Assembly: GCF_003258295.1 (NCBI RefSeq)
Contig: NZ_QKYN01000073.1
Location: forward strand, 1 to 50,721
DNA: 50,721 nucleotides
Direction: 5' to 3'
Source of the DNA: Streptacidiphilus pinicola
GTDB taxonomy: Bacteria; Actinomycetota; Actinomycetes; Streptomycetales; Streptomycetaceae
The translations under genes were made by a program, and so were the position numbers. The notes under the pieces were generated by a model that saw only the letters and a list, made by a program, of their open reading frames with translations, did not search any database and had not been told where the DNA came from. Position 1 is the stretch's first letter. Each line of letters starts with the position of its first letter. Below are positions 18,062-27,081 of the stretch, piece after piece.

Positions 18062-18178
18062 TCAGACTCGCTCGGCAGACGCCCATCCCTGCTGGTGGAG
18101 TCTTTCGAAGCCGTCCAGCATGAGGTCCAGGGCGAACTCGAACTCGAACTGGTCGTCACAGCCCTGGCCCACGACCGA
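18062..18178 (-). pseudogene. TetR-family C-terminal remnant
   Basis: On the minus strand the frame VVGQGCDDQFEFEFALDLML and DGFERLHQQG matches the end of the TetR C-terminal domain (DDQFEFGL-LLLDGxE). The N-terminal HTH is absent. On the plus strand just beyond (18313-18460), a hydrophobic frame resembles a degenerate MFS exporter C-terminus, which would fit a former repressor/exporter pair, but that resemblance is weak. Confidence 0.4.
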
Positions 18179-18569
18179 TTCGCTGTCGTGCGGCCGAGCC
18201 AGCACGATCTCGACGCCGGCGTTCGGCCTGCTGGTGGCGACGGGGGGCTGGAACATTGCTGCCGAGCAAGCGAAGGATCACGGCGCCTACCGCACCACGC
18301 TCCTCGTAGCTCGTGGTCGTGGCTGTCTCCGGAATCATGGCGTTCCTGCATGCGAGGGCCGGCAGCACGACAGGGTTGGCGGTGTTCGGGGCGCTCACCG
18401 GCGTGAGCGCACTGGCCGCGTTGCTCTCGGTGTGCTGCTGGCGGGTTGAGCTGTCGTCACGTGCGAGCCGTATCGGGTCGGGGTGTCGGGTGGTCGCGGA
18501 ATCAGTCGCGCCAGATGAGGCGGTAGACCTTGGTCAGGCTCGGGATGTCACCGGGAGCCGGCCGACCGG

Positions 18570-18899
18570 CTGATCGCCGACGGCCCCCTGGGCCTGGTGA
18601 TCTCCGCGGCCGGAGTGCTCACACCCCAGGATGACCTGGACCGCGACCCGCAACTGGCGGCGCTCCTGCTGCAGACCAACCTGACCGGACACGTGAGCGT
18701 CCTGCTCGCGCTCGTCGGCCACCTGCGCGCTCGCGGCCGGGGAACCCTGGTCGTGCTGTCCTCGATCGCCGCCGTGCGTCCGAGTAGGGCCAATTTCGTC
18801 TACGGCGCGGCCAAGGCCGGCCTCGCCGCGTTCGCCCGCAGCCTTGCCGACCAGCTCCACGGCACCGGAGTGCGTGTCCTGCTCGTCGGGGTGCGCGGT
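18570..18899 (+). pseudogene. SDR (DprE2-like) gene fragment
   Basis: The frame encodes the middle of a short-chain reductase: LVISAAGVLTPQDD (in place of NNAG), LVVLSSIAAVRPSRANF (catalytic Ser), VYGAAKAGLAAFARSLADQL (Tyr and Lys) and GTGVRVLLV. The pattern is closest to decaprenyl-phosphoryl-ribose 2'-epimerase subunit 2. The nucleotide-binding N-terminus and the C-terminus are missing, so it should not be functional. Confidence 0.6.
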
Positions 18900-18915
18900 G
18901 TCCGACCTGGCGGAA

Positions 18916-19428
18916 CTATGGTGCAGGGGACGGTGGTTCGGGATCCGGTGTGCGGGGTTCCGGGGTCGGCGGTTGCTTGGCGCTCGCGCTGCGGTAGTAG
19001 TCGCGGTAGATGATCTTGTAGAGGGGGATCCATCGCGGAATCCGGTTGATGCCCGGGATCCACGGCGCGAACATCGGCAGCAGGAAGCCGAACAGGATCA
19101 TGAGCAGGCCGACGTCGAGGTCGAGGTTGGCATTGCCGGAGGGGTTCAAAGCAGGGACCTGGTACATCCCCGCGTACAGCCAGAGCCAGACCTGGCCGGG
19201 GTAGTCCCACAGCTCGTTCATGACGCCCCACCGGTCGCCCGCGACGCCTTGCGCTGTCGCGACGTCGCCCCAGAGGGTGCCGTCTCCGAAGAACATGGTC
19301 CCCTTGGTGGTGTTGGTGCTCAGCTGTTGATCGCTGCCCTGGAAGTACCCGTCGAGGCTGCCGTTGGCGGCGATCAGCTGTTCCGCCTGGATGATCACCG
19401 GGACAGGGCCGTAGTCACCCTGTGGCAC
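18916..19428 (-). CDS. membrane protein, probably 5'-truncated
   Basis: From GTG 19428 the frame gives 170 residues with a central membrane segment (GLLMILFGFLLPMFAPWI) and a Pro-rich tail. The same frame stays open upstream to 19644 and is protein-like (QTTWLNNYAKALAASNAKF), but it meets a TGA inside a hairpin at 19641-19674 before any start codon. The gene therefore probably lost its N-terminus. What remains looks like an actinobacterial membrane protein with a large extracytoplasmic region; I do not recognise a family. Confidence 0.5.
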   Translation of the reverse strand: MPQGDYGPVPVIIQAEQLIAANGSLDGYFQGSDQQLSTNTTKGTMFFGDGTLWGDVATAQGVAGDRWGVMNELWDYPGQVWLWLYAGMYQVPALNPSGNANLDLDVGLLMILFGFLLPMFAPWIPGINRIPRWIPLYKIIYRDYYRSASAKQPPTPEPRTPDPEPPSPAP

Positions 19429-19640
19429 GGTGGCTGTGGTGGGAGTGAACTTCGCGTTCGACGCGGCCAGTGCCTTGGCGTAGTTGTTGAGCCACGTCGT
19501 CTGCAGGGGTGAGGCGAGTTGGTCGGCGGACGCGCCGGGGGACAGGTCGCCCGCCGACCCCGGGCCTTCGGCGGCGGTTGGGTGCGGGGCCGGAGCGAGG
19601 GAACGGATTGCGGACTTGCTCGCGCGGACCCCTTGATCAA

Positions 19641-19674
19641 CGCTTCAGCGACGTTCCACGTGGTCGCTGAAGCG
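19641..19674. repeat. 12-bp inverted repeat hairpin at a gene break
   Basis: CGCTTCAGCGAC at 19641-19652 pairs perfectly with GTCGCTGAAGCG at 19663-19674 across a 10-base loop. It lies exactly where the membrane-protein frame is cut. It could be a terminator or the trace of a mobile-element end. Confidence 0.6.
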
Positions 19675-19902
19675 CGTGGCGGGGTCGACGCCGCTCCCCC
19701 CGACGTGCTCGGTTTCGCCAGTGAAGCCACAGCACGCGCCTGCCCGTCGCGCAGTCCTGCGTTGACGGCCGGGGTCACAGTCGCGTGCAGGCCTGTCCAG
19801 GCGCTGATCCAACTTCCGGATCTGCCGGACGTCGAGTCTGGCGCCGCGCGCGAGCTCTTCCTCGGTGTCTGAGCGCGACCTGGAGCATGCTCGGCCTGGC
19901 AG

Positions 19903-20394
19903 ATGATCACCTGTGGGGGCGCAGGGGCGCCGCGCCGAGGAGTGGTCGTGCAGTCGGCCATGAGCCGTGGCCAGGGCATCGTCGAGATGTTCACCGCTCT
20001 CGCGGGGCCAGCCCTCGGATGGCAGATCCAGGAGGGGCAGTTCCGTCTGGTCTACCCCGCCGGCAAGGAGTCCGGGCACGGATCGAGTCAAGCCGCGCGG
20101 AGGGTGCGCGAGGAGCAGGCCCGCAGCCTTGGCGGCTACTTCTCCTTCGACCTGGCACGCGAACAGCTCGGCGAGACCAGCCTGGAGCGGCCGCTTGCCG
20201 TCGACGGAGCGCCGCTCCCGTTCAACGGCTTCGCCGCGGACTTCGTCTACCGCAGCATCTCGATACCCGACCTGACTGTGGACCAGATCGTGCGGCTCGG
20301 CGTGAGGCATGCGAGGAGGGCGGTCGAACAGGTCGCCGGGTTCGCCCCTGTCCGCGGTGTCGGCGACGACCGCCATCACAGCAGTGGGAAGTAG
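19903..20394 (+). CDS. hypothetical protein
   Basis: The frame ends at TAG 20392-20394 and has good codon bias from about 19945, where GAGGAG precedes GTG, so the true start may be 19945 or ATG 19960 rather than 19903. Notable segments are LGWQIQEGQFRLVYPAGKES, SLGGYFSFDLAREQL, PLPFNGFAADFVYRSISIPD and VDQIVRLGVRHARRAVEQVA. No signal peptide, membrane segment or known motif is seen. Its neighbours are remnants, so it may itself be the survivor of a larger gene. Confidence 0.4.
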   Translation: MITCGGAGAPRRGVVVQSAMSRGQGIVEMFTALAGPALGWQIQEGQFRLVYPAGKESGHGSSQAARRVREEQARSLGGYFSFDLAREQLGETSLERPLAVDGAPLPFNGFAADFVYRSISIPDLTVDQIVRLGVRHARRAVEQVAGFAPVRGVGDDRHHSSGK

Positions 20395-20429
20395 TCGATC
20401 CGGGGCCGGGACGCGCGCCCCCAGCGGCG

Positions 20430-20624
20430 GTCGGCTGCGTGCCGTCCAGGCTTCTGTGGTGGGACGAGAGCACGTCCGCGCTCTGCTTCCCGGGCGTGCG
20501 CTTCCTCCCGCGCACCGACGAAATTCCCGAACTCACCACCACCATCGCGGCCCTGCACCGGCCCGACGCCGACCTGGCCCTGCTCTCGCTGGTGGCCCTC
20601 GCAGCCGCCTCACTCGCGGGCTGA
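20430..20624 (+). pseudogene. C-terminal gene remnant, family unknown
   Basis: The frame SRLLWWDESTSALCFPGVRF then PRTDEIPELTTTIAALHRPD, ending ALAAASLAG at TGA 20622-20624, is protein-like. It has no start of its own and joins unrelated sequence upstream. I read it as the 3' end of a deleted gene. Confidence 0.3.
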
Positions 20625-20836
20625 GCGCCGGCTCACGCGGCCCATTTTCGAGTGAAGGCGTGATCGCCGGGATCCGCAGTTGGGCGTTGTGCCGCCGCAA
20701 GTGCATCCGTAACGCACCCCACGACGATCTCAACGTCGACGACCCAAGATGGTCAGTTGGCGCGGCGGACACGTCGACACCTGGTAACCCCGCCATTGAC
20801 CCTCTACGCTTCCCGCAGACACCAACTGGGGGCAGC

Positions 20837-21019
20837 GTGGTGCATCACCAATTCGAGGACGGGCCAGGCATGCTGCTCGCCTCGATCCTCTTCTTCGCCA
20901 TCCCGGCGTTCATTGTGATTGTGATTGTCGCCGTCAGCCGACGAAGGCCGCCGCCTCCACCTCCGTGGTGGTGGCAGCCTCCGCAACCGCCCCACGACGA
21001 GAGAGAAGAGGACGACTGA
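20837..21019 (+). CDS. small single-pass membrane protein with Pro/Trp tail
   Basis: A 60-residue frame from GTG 20837 (or 49 residues from ATG 20870) has one clear transmembrane helix (LLASILFFAIPAFIVIVIVAV), a basic SRRR stop-transfer, then a poly-Pro and WWW cluster and an acidic HDEREEDD end. GGGGG lies just before the GTG. A 14-bp hairpin follows the stop, so this looks like a complete transcription unit of its own. Function unknown. Confidence 0.6.
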   Translation: MVHHQFEDGPGMLLASILFFAIPAFIVIVIVAVSRRRPPPPPPWWWQPPQPPHDEREEDD

Positions 21020-21055
21020 CACGACAAGGCCCCGCTGAACTTCCCTTGGGTTCTA

Positions 21056-21100
21056 ACGGTCCTCGCAACACCCGTGATCTGTGGGAGTTGCGAGGACCGT
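21056..21100. terminator. 14-bp stem hairpin terminator
   Basis: ACGGTCCTCGCAAC at 21056-21069 pairs perfectly with GTTGCGAGGACCGT at 21087-21100 across 17 bases, 36 bases after the small membrane protein stop. Confidence 0.7.
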
Positions 21101-21136
21101 GGCTGTTGGACGCGATGATCTTTCGGGGTCCATCCG

Positions 21137-21280
21137 CGGTTCCTGACACTGGCCGAGCGCGAACGGATACGGGACCTCCGGGCGCTGGGCCGGTCGTTGC
21201 GGGAGATCGGGCGTGCCCTGGGGCGGCCGGCGAGCACGGTCAAGCGGGAGATGGGTGCGTCTCGTTTCGAGGGACGACGT
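21137..21280 (+). pseudogene. IS30-family transposase N-terminal remnant
   Basis: RFLTLAERERIRDLRALGRS then LREIGRALGRPASTVKREMG is the N-terminal HTH of an IS30 transposase. The match ends abruptly at the C-terminal end of the ISKra4-type gene, suggesting that element's insertion or a rearrangement removed the rest. Confidence 0.7.
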
Positions 21281-21283
21281 TGG

Positions 21284-22681
21284 TCAGGCTGTGAGGGCGA
21301 ACTTCTGTGGGCAGGGTTCGAGGCAGGTGCGTTGATGCTCTCGACGCGTGTGGAAGCGCCAGTAAGGGTCGAGGTCGCCGTTGGAGACGACTGCACGGAG
21401 CCTTAGGACGGCTTCGGCTCCGGGTGGGCCCCAGCGGGCGCCGGTGATGTCGAGGCGGTCCGCGATCAGGTGGCGGCAGGCACCCTCGACCGCGCCAGTG
21501 GCGATCGGCCAGCCGTTGGCGATGGCTGTGTCATAGTGCAGTTGGTCGAGGTGTCCGGTCAGGTAGCGCTGGCAGGTGTCGACGGCCTTGCGCCGGGCGA
21601 CGGGCAGTCCTTCCTGGTCGGCTTGGGCGGTCATCTCGGCCGCGGTGCGGGCGGCGTGGCCTGCGAGGATCGAGATCAGGCGGTCGGCGGCCCAGGCCTC
21701 GGCCTCGGTGGTGCCGGGTTTGTGGAAGACGTGGGCGGCCGCCCAGACGTACTCGGCGACGTGGACGAAGTCCAGCAGGACATGGACCGTGATCCCGCGT
21801 CGGCGGGCCTCGGCTTCGATCAGGTCGAGCTGGTGCCGGGCACCGTCCACCAGGACGATCCAGGGCCGCAGGCACTTCGGGTCACGAGCCTGCGCTTGGT
21901 CGAAAGCGTCCGCGATGACCTGCTCGGGCGAGCGGACCAGGGAGGCGGTGCACCACTTGTTCTCCGCCTCCGGTCCCGGACGGGCGGGGCGTTCGCCACT
22001 GCGGCCGCCTGGCGGGTGGATCACGTCGTGCGGGCGTCTGGGGGCCGGTCGGGTGTCGAAGACGCAGGCCACGGTGGCCATCCGCTTGCGGTTCGGCTTC
22101 TCGCCGGGCGCGAGCCGGCCGCGGTGGCCGCCGGCAGCCTTCTCGGCGGCTCGACGGGTGGCCTGACGCAGGGCCTCGGGACGCATGACCACGCCCGTGC
22201 CGTCGACCTGGACCACCAAAGGCATGTCCGAGCTGCACGGGATGGGGGGCCGAGCTCGGTAGAAGGCGTCGATGTCCACTTCCGCGGCGACCACGAGCTC
22301 TTCCAGCCTGCGCTTGCCGAGCACGTTCCCGCAGCGGCGCTCGATCGCCTCGTGGGCCTGGTCGAACGAACCGCGGACGGCTTCGGTGACCGCGAGCCGC
22401 CGTAAGCCGGTCGAGTGCCGGCCCGCGGGCAGCGACAACGCGTGGTCGGCGGGGTGGACGTTGCAGGTGCCGGGGCCGCGGTGGGCGACCCGGGTGACGC
22501 GGACCGGCCCGAACATGGTGGCCAACCACCGCTGGTGGCCGGGTTCCCGCCAGGGCCGCACCTGGCCGTCGGGCCCGATCACGACTGGGCCGGCACCAGC
22601 CCGGACCTGCGTCTCCTCCCGCTGAGCGCGAAGGTCGAGGTGGTCCTGCAGCAGCAGGCGGAGCAGGTCCCGCCCGGCCAT
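21284..22681 (-). CDS. ISKra4-type transposase
   Basis: From ATG 22681 the protein is 465 residues. It carries DDE-transposase features: PLVVQVDGTGVVMRPEAL (first Asp), IVLVDGARHQLDLIEAEARR (second Asp), a HVLLDFVHVAEYVWAAAHVF segment and a late TGAVEGACRHLIADRLDITG with Glu. The frame continues upstream to about 22740 (GGDATGWTHAELEEHLE), which belongs to the family N-terminus but has no start codon, so 20-40 N-terminal residues may be lost. No matching terminal inverted repeats were found, so mobility is doubtful. Confidence 0.8.
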   Translation of the reverse strand: MAGRDLLRLLLQDHLDLRAQREETQVRAGAGPVVIGPDGQVRPWREPGHQRWLATMFGPVRVTRVAHRGPGTCNVHPADHALSLPAGRHSTGLRRLAVTEAVRGSFDQAHEAIERRCGNVLGKRRLEELVVAAEVDIDAFYRARPPIPCSSDMPLVVQVDGTGVVMRPEALRQATRRAAEKAAGGHRGRLAPGEKPNRKRMATVACVFDTRPAPRRPHDVIHPPGGRSGERPARPGPEAENKWCTASLVRSPEQVIADAFDQAQARDPKCLRPWIVLVDGARHQLDLIEAEARRRGITVHVLLDFVHVAEYVWAAAHVFHKPGTTEAEAWAADRLISILAGHAARTAAEMTAQADQEGLPVARRKAVDTCQRYLTGHLDQLHYDTAIANGWPIATGAVEGACRHLIADRLDITGARWGPPGAEAVLRLRAVVSNGDLDPYWRFHTRREHQRTCLEPCPQKFALTA

Positions 22682-22961
22682 CTCGAGGTGTTCCTCCAGC
22701 TCAGCGTGGGTCCAGCCCGTCGCATCGCCGCCTGACAGGGTTCCTATCGTAGCGGTCGACGCCGCGCATGAACGCGGAGCGCGCCGATCAGCCCGTGGGA
22801 CCGGTCGAAGGACCGAGGGCCTTCGCGATGGACACGTCGTGCTCAACCCCATCGGCCTGCGGATCACCCTGGCGCCGGCGCGGCGGCGGCCGCCCGGAAC
22901 CTGGCCTTGGCGGGTTCCGCGTGAGGTCCAGGGAGAGCCGGGGAGAGTCCGGATCCTTGGC

Positions 22962-23054
22962 ACTACCGCGCATCCGACCGCGAGGATCTTCCCCAAGCTG
23001 GGCATCAAGACCCGCGCCCAGCTCCGGGACGCCCTGTCGCAGGACAGGCCGTAA
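22962..23054 (+). pseudogene. LuxR regulator C-terminal remnant
   Basis: The last 31 codons before TAA 23052-23054, with RIFPKLGIKTRAQLRDAL, match the end of a LuxR-type HTH (VFPKLGIxTRAQL). The rest of the gene is missing. It converges on the end of the kinase gene with only 3 bases between stops. Confidence 0.5.
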
Positions 23055-23057
23055 GCC

Positions 23058-25322
23058 TCAGCGGGGCGGCAGCGCATAGAGGTGGTTGTCGTGGGCGGCG
23101 AAGAGATTCGTACCGTCTGTCGCGAGCAACCAGGGCGCGGACTTGTCGCCGCGGTCGGAGAAGGACCACAGGAGGTGGCCGCTCTTGCGGTCCAACGCCA
23201 CGATCGTCTGTCCCGCGTCGAGCGGGACGAACACCGTGTCCTGAACAACCATGAGCGGGTACGCCGACGCATCGTTCACGTCACCCTGCCAGAGCTGGAG
23301 GCCGCTGCGGGCGTCCACTGCGACCACACCGAAGCCCATGGCGGAGTAGATCACTCCGTCCGCGTAGGCCGTGCCGCTGTAGAGGGAGGCACCGCCGTAG
23401 ACCGGGTCGTGTGCGGTGGCCGTGGCCATCCGCTTGTCGCCCTTGTCCAGCCCGTAGCCGATGACCTGATCGCCGGCCAGGTAGAGGGTGTCCTCGGCGA
23501 GCAATGGCATCTGCGTGGTCTTCTGACCGGCTGCCTCGGCGACCCAGAGCTGTCCACCGGTGGCCGCGTCGCGGACCACGACGTGGTCGTTGTCGTTGGT
23601 GTAGACGAGATACCTGCCGGTGGCGAACCCGGCGGCGGAGTCTCCCCCGTTGGCAGCGACCTGCCGCTTCTGGGTCCAGAGGATCGTGCGCGTCTGCGGG
23701 TCGACGGCCACCAGCAGTCCGCCCGCCGCGCTGAGGAAGACCGCCTGGTCGTTGGCGCCGAGGATGCTCTCCAGCCCGTAGTGGTTGGGCAGTTGCCAGG
23801 TCCATTTCTGGAGACCGGTGTGCGGGTCGAAGCCGGCCAGGGTGTCCAGGACGCCGCTCAGCGCGGCGACCATGAACCCACCGCTCAGCGCGAACGGCTC
23901 GTGCAGGCCGTCGACGGTTTGCTCCGGCCCCGTCCACTTCTGGGCGCCCGAGTGCGGGTCCAGCGCGGTTATGGTCTTGTCAGTGACCAGCAGGCCGTAC
24001 GGCGTCGACACGGGCGGGACGTCGAGCGTGCCGCTCGCGGTGTACGTCCAGATCGGCTGCGGCGCGACGCCCGGCGGCCGGGTCTGCGGGCGTGCCGAGG
24101 GAGCGGCGGCCGCCGTACCGCCCACCGTCGGCTTGTCGGTTCCGCTGCCGGAGAGCGCGATCGCCACGCTGCCCCCGGCTGCCGCGACGGCGGCCGCGCC
24201 GAGAACGCCGTAGAGCAGCCGACGGCGCGATAGTGAGGCGGCGGCTTGGATGTCGGCGCCCGCGGGTGTTGGGTCTTCGGCGCTCGCCCCGGTTGCCGGT
24301 GCGCCGGAGTTGACGGCTAGGGTGGGACTGTAGGCTGCGCCGCCCGCCTTGCCGTTGCTGAAGCCGGGTCCCGGCCCAGTGTTCGGCCGTGCTGCACCGC
24401 CGGCGGCGGGGCTCGGTGCCGGAGTCTCCAGTTCCATGACGCGCGCAGCGTGTTGGGCGATGCCCGAGGCGACAGGCGTCGGCAGCCAGGTGCCGCCGTG
24501 CAGCAGCGCCGCGGTACCCTCCGGGGCCAGCAGCGCCAGCAGCGCGGCCGGTGTCGGCCGTTCCACTGGGTCCTTCGCCAAGCAGGCCGCGACGGCCTCG
24601 CGCAGCGAGCCGGGCACCTGCTCAAGGTCGGGCTGCTCGTGCACGACGCGGTAGAGCAGCGACGCTGCCGACTCCTGCCCGAAGGGCCCGTTGCCCGTCG
24701 CCGCGAACGCGAGCACGGAACCGAGTGAGAAGACGTCCCCCGCCGGTCCCACCCTAAGGCCGGCAGCCTGCTCGGGGGACATGAAGCCGGGCGAGCCAAC
24801 GACCACACCGGTACTGGTGAGCGTGCTGCCCGCCTCGTTCAGCGCGCGGGCGATGCCGAAGTCGATGACGCGCGGTCCGTCCGCGGCCAGCAGCACGTTC
24901 GACGGCTTGAGGTCCCGGTGGACGAGCCCGGCGCCGTGGATCGCGGTCAACGCCTCCGCGAGGACCGCCCCGATCGCGCGCACGCTCACCTCCGGGAGGG
25001 GCCCCCACGCCGCGACGGCCTCGGCCAGAGACGGGCCCAGCACATATGTGGTGGCGAGCCACGGCGTGGCCGAGTCCCGGTCGGCGTCCACGACGGACGC
25101 GGTGAACGTCCCGTTCACGGCCTGTGCCGCCGCGACCTCGCGCCGGAAGCGGTCGCGGAATCCGGGATCGCCCGCGAGGTCCGCGCGGACGACCTTCACG
25201 GCGACCGTCCGCCCGCCGGCACTGCGGGCCAGATACACCTGACCCATTCCGCCCGCGCCGAGCCGGGCAACGAGCCGGTACGGGCCTATGCTTGGCGGAT
25301 CGTCAGTTATGAGCGGCTGCAT
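23058..25322 (-). CDS. Ser/Thr protein kinase with PQQ-type beta-propeller sensor
   Basis: The start ATG 25322 gives 754 residues; the upstream in-frame extension lacks homology. The kinase domain (about 14-270) is complete: GAGGMGQVYLAR (glycine loop), VAVKVV (ATP-anchoring Lys), HRDLKPSNVLL (catalytic Asp), DFGIA and SPEQ. A Pro/Ala linker leads to one transmembrane helix (about 367-388, LLYGVLGAAAVAAAGG). The extracellular half holds repeated PQQ-propeller blades (VVAVDARSGLQLWQGDV, IVALDRKSGHLLWSF). It should sense a cell-wall or extracellular signal and phosphorylate cytosolic targets. It is a single gene on its strand. Confidence 0.92.
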   Translation of the reverse strand: MQPLITDDPPSIGPYRLVARLGAGGMGQVYLARSAGGRTVAVKVVRADLAGDPGFRDRFRREVAAAQAVNGTFTASVVDADRDSATPWLATTYVLGPSLAEAVAAWGPLPEVSVRAIGAVLAEALTAIHGAGLVHRDLKPSNVLLAADGPRVIDFGIARALNEAGSTLTSTGVVVGSPGFMSPEQAAGLRVGPAGDVFSLGSVLAFAATGNGPFGQESAASLLYRVVHEQPDLEQVPGSLREAVAACLAKDPVERPTPAALLALLAPEGTAALLHGGTWLPTPVASGIAQHAARVMELETPAPSPAAGGAARPNTGPGPGFSNGKAGGAAYSPTLAVNSGAPATGASAEDPTPAGADIQAAASLSRRRLLYGVLGAAAVAAAGGSVAIALSGSGTDKPTVGGTAAAAPSARPQTRPPGVAPQPIWTYTASGTLDVPPVSTPYGLLVTDKTITALDPHSGAQKWTGPEQTVDGLHEPFALSGGFMVAALSGVLDTLAGFDPHTGLQKWTWQLPNHYGLESILGANDQAVFLSAAGGLLVAVDPQTRTILWTQKRQVAANGGDSAAGFATGRYLVYTNDNDHVVVRDAATGGQLWVAEAAGQKTTQMPLLAEDTLYLAGDQVIGYGLDKGDKRMATATAHDPVYGGASLYSGTAYADGVIYSAMGFGVVAVDARSGLQLWQGDVNDASAYPLMVVQDTVFVPLDAGQTIVALDRKSGHLLWSFSDRGDKSAPWLLATDGTNLFAAHDNHLYALPPR

Positions 25323-25555
25323 GAGGTGTGTCCCCGTCCCCCGGAATGCGCCGCGTGAGTTGCGGCGACGGCGCGATTCTAGTGCCGCGCCCGCTAGCCT
25401 TTGCCCTGCCGCGACGCCGGCACGCACATCGGCTGCGTTGGCGAATCACCCAAGTACACCCAGTACGAGGGCGGTCCGCCGCCTTGCAGTTGCACGTGCC
25501 GGACGCCGCAGCTTGACGGGCAAAGGTTGGCGGGCGGGCACTAGTGCTGCGTTCC

Positions 25556-25969
25556 TCAAAGGGTGTACACGTAGCGGCGCCTGAGGGTCCGGGTCGGTGG
25601 TGCGGGTCTGCCCCAGATCCAGGGTCTGGCGCGGGCGTTGAGCTGCTTGGTGGCCACGCGGGTGGCGTGGGCGATGTGGTCAGGGTCGCCGAAGGAGCGT
25701 CCCGCGAGGGCGGCCTTGCGGAAGAGACGCCACCAGCCCTCCTGCAGGTTGAGCCAGCAGGCGCCCACGGGGATGAACACGTGCTTGATGCGGGGATGCT
25801 CCTCGAGCCAGGTCCGGGTGGACGCGCTGTTGTGAGAGGACAGGTTGTCCGTGATCACGTAGATGTCGCCGGCCGGGTTGGCATCCTCGACCCGTTGGAG
25901 GAACTGCTGGTAGAAGGCGCTGTTGCGGCTGGAGGCGGTCATCGTGATCTCCTGGCCGTCGCGGACGCG
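25556..25969 (-). pseudogene. IS630-family transposase C-terminal half, interrupted
   Basis: The frame RVRDGQEITMTASSRNSAFY then DIYVITDNLSSHNS and IKHVFIPVGACWLNLQEGWW gives the second Asp and the WLN-E region of an IS630 DDE domain. Reading upstream it is cut by the IS5-family element at 25972. A few codons (STMHL) reappear beyond that element at about 26838-26860. The N-terminal half is absent. Confidence 0.75.
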
Positions 25970-25971
25970 TA

Positions 25972-26837
25972 AGACCGTGTCCTATGTGGTGAGTCGGATG
26001 AGGCGTTTGTAGCAGCAGAGGGCGGCGGCGAGGCCGAGGAAGGCCAGGTAGTTGCGGGGGTGGCGTTCGTAGCGGTGGTTGAGGCGCTGGTAGCCGGTCA
26101 GCCAACTCATGGTGCGTTCGATGACCCACCTGCGGCGCCCCAGCCGTTCGCTGGACTCGATGCCTTTGCGGGCGATGCGGATGCCGATGCGCTTGCCGCG
26201 TAACCATTTTCGCAGGTGGGGGATGTCGTAGGCCTTGTCCGCGTGGAGCCGCTGGGGTTTGAAGTGACGGCCGCGGTGAGGGTCGTGTCTCGTTTGGTGG
26301 CCCTCGACCGTGGGCTTCAGTGCTTGGCTGTCGTGGGTGTTCGCGGCGGTGACGCCGACGACCAGGGGCAGTCCGGTCGCGTCCGACAGGACGTGCATCT
26401 TGGAACCCGGCTTGCCGCGGTCCACGGGGCTCGGACCGGTGAGTTCGCCCCTTTTTTGGCCCGCACGTGGGCGGAGTCGAGCACGACGCGGGTGACGTCG
26501 ATCAGGCCGGCGTCGTCGAGCCGGTGCAGCACGGCCTCGTGGAGGCGGCCCCAGACGCCGGCTCTGGACCAGATGAGGAAGCGGCGGTGGGCGGTGGACT
26601 TCGATATCCCGAAGCACGGCGGCAGCGCGCGCCACGCGCAGCCGCTGACCAGCACGTAGATGATGGCCGCGAACAGCGTCTCATCAGGCGGTTGGCCGTT
26701 CCGCCACCCTGCGGCCGCACCCGGTCCGGCGGAATCAACGGCTTCGCGAGCTCCCACAGCCCGTCCGGAACGATCCAGCTCCACGTACCCCGCCCCATGA
26801 CCAGCCCAACGAGCCGCCACCACATAGGACACGGTCT
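25972..26837 (-). mobile_element. IS5-family (IS427-like) insertion sequence, 866 bp
   Basis: Perfect terminal inverted repeats start AGACCGTGTCCTATGTGGTG at 25972 and appear in reverse complement ending at 26837. TA is present on both sides (25970-25971 and 26838-26839), consistent with a TA target duplication. It encodes one transposase split over frames. It is inserted in an older IS630 transposase gene. The clean ends and duplication indicate relatively recent insertion. Confidence 0.9.
25982..26798 (-). pseudogene. IS5-family transposase split over three frames
   Basis: The reading begins at ATG 26798 (SWIVPDGLWELAKPLIPP), moves to a second frame near 26700 (DETLFAAIIYVLVSGCAW, TAHRRFLIWSRAGVWGRLHE) and to a third near 26450 (GKPGSKMHVLSDATGLPLVV, RRRWVIERTMSWL, YLAFLGLAAAL). 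The second change occurs at an A6G run (CCAAAAAAGG) and is a -1 shift, as in the programmed frameshift of IS427-group elements. The first change is not expected and probably is a disabling indel. The DDE residues are otherwise present. Confidence 0.75.
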
Positions 26838-26901
26838 TAGGTGCATTGTCGACATCGCCGATCGTCATGCGCAGGGAACCGTCGGTCAGTTCTTCGGCTC
26901 G

Positions 26902-27081
26902 CTAGGTGGACTTCCTCTCGAAGGTGTGACCAGCGCTGGATGGCCCGCCTGCGCTCGGGGAGGCGCAGGCAGGCGCCGTTGCCGGGAGTACGAGCTGCTT
27001 GGCTGAGGACACCTCGGACCGGCAGCCGGCGAGGCTGAGAAGGCAGACCGCTACCGTGACAGCGAGGACGGGTCGGTTCAT
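26902..27081 (-). pseudogene. lipoprotein N-terminus, truncated
   Basis: From ATG 27081 a signal peptide with lipobox LAGC is followed by a short mature stretch and unrelated sequence, ending after 59 residues at TAG. The body of the lipoprotein appears to have been lost to the IS630/IS5 insertions on its 3' side. A genuine short lipoprotein is not excluded. Confidence 0.45.

Noticed and set aside
19645-20379. 244-residue minus-strand frame opposite the hypothetical gene at 19903
   Set aside because: The composition is that of a shadow frame. The plus-strand frame has better codon bias and a GAGGAG site, though support is modest.
26002-26837. Treating the IS5-family element as intact and active
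   Set aside because: Besides the expected slippage site, a further frame change near 26700 breaks the transposase.
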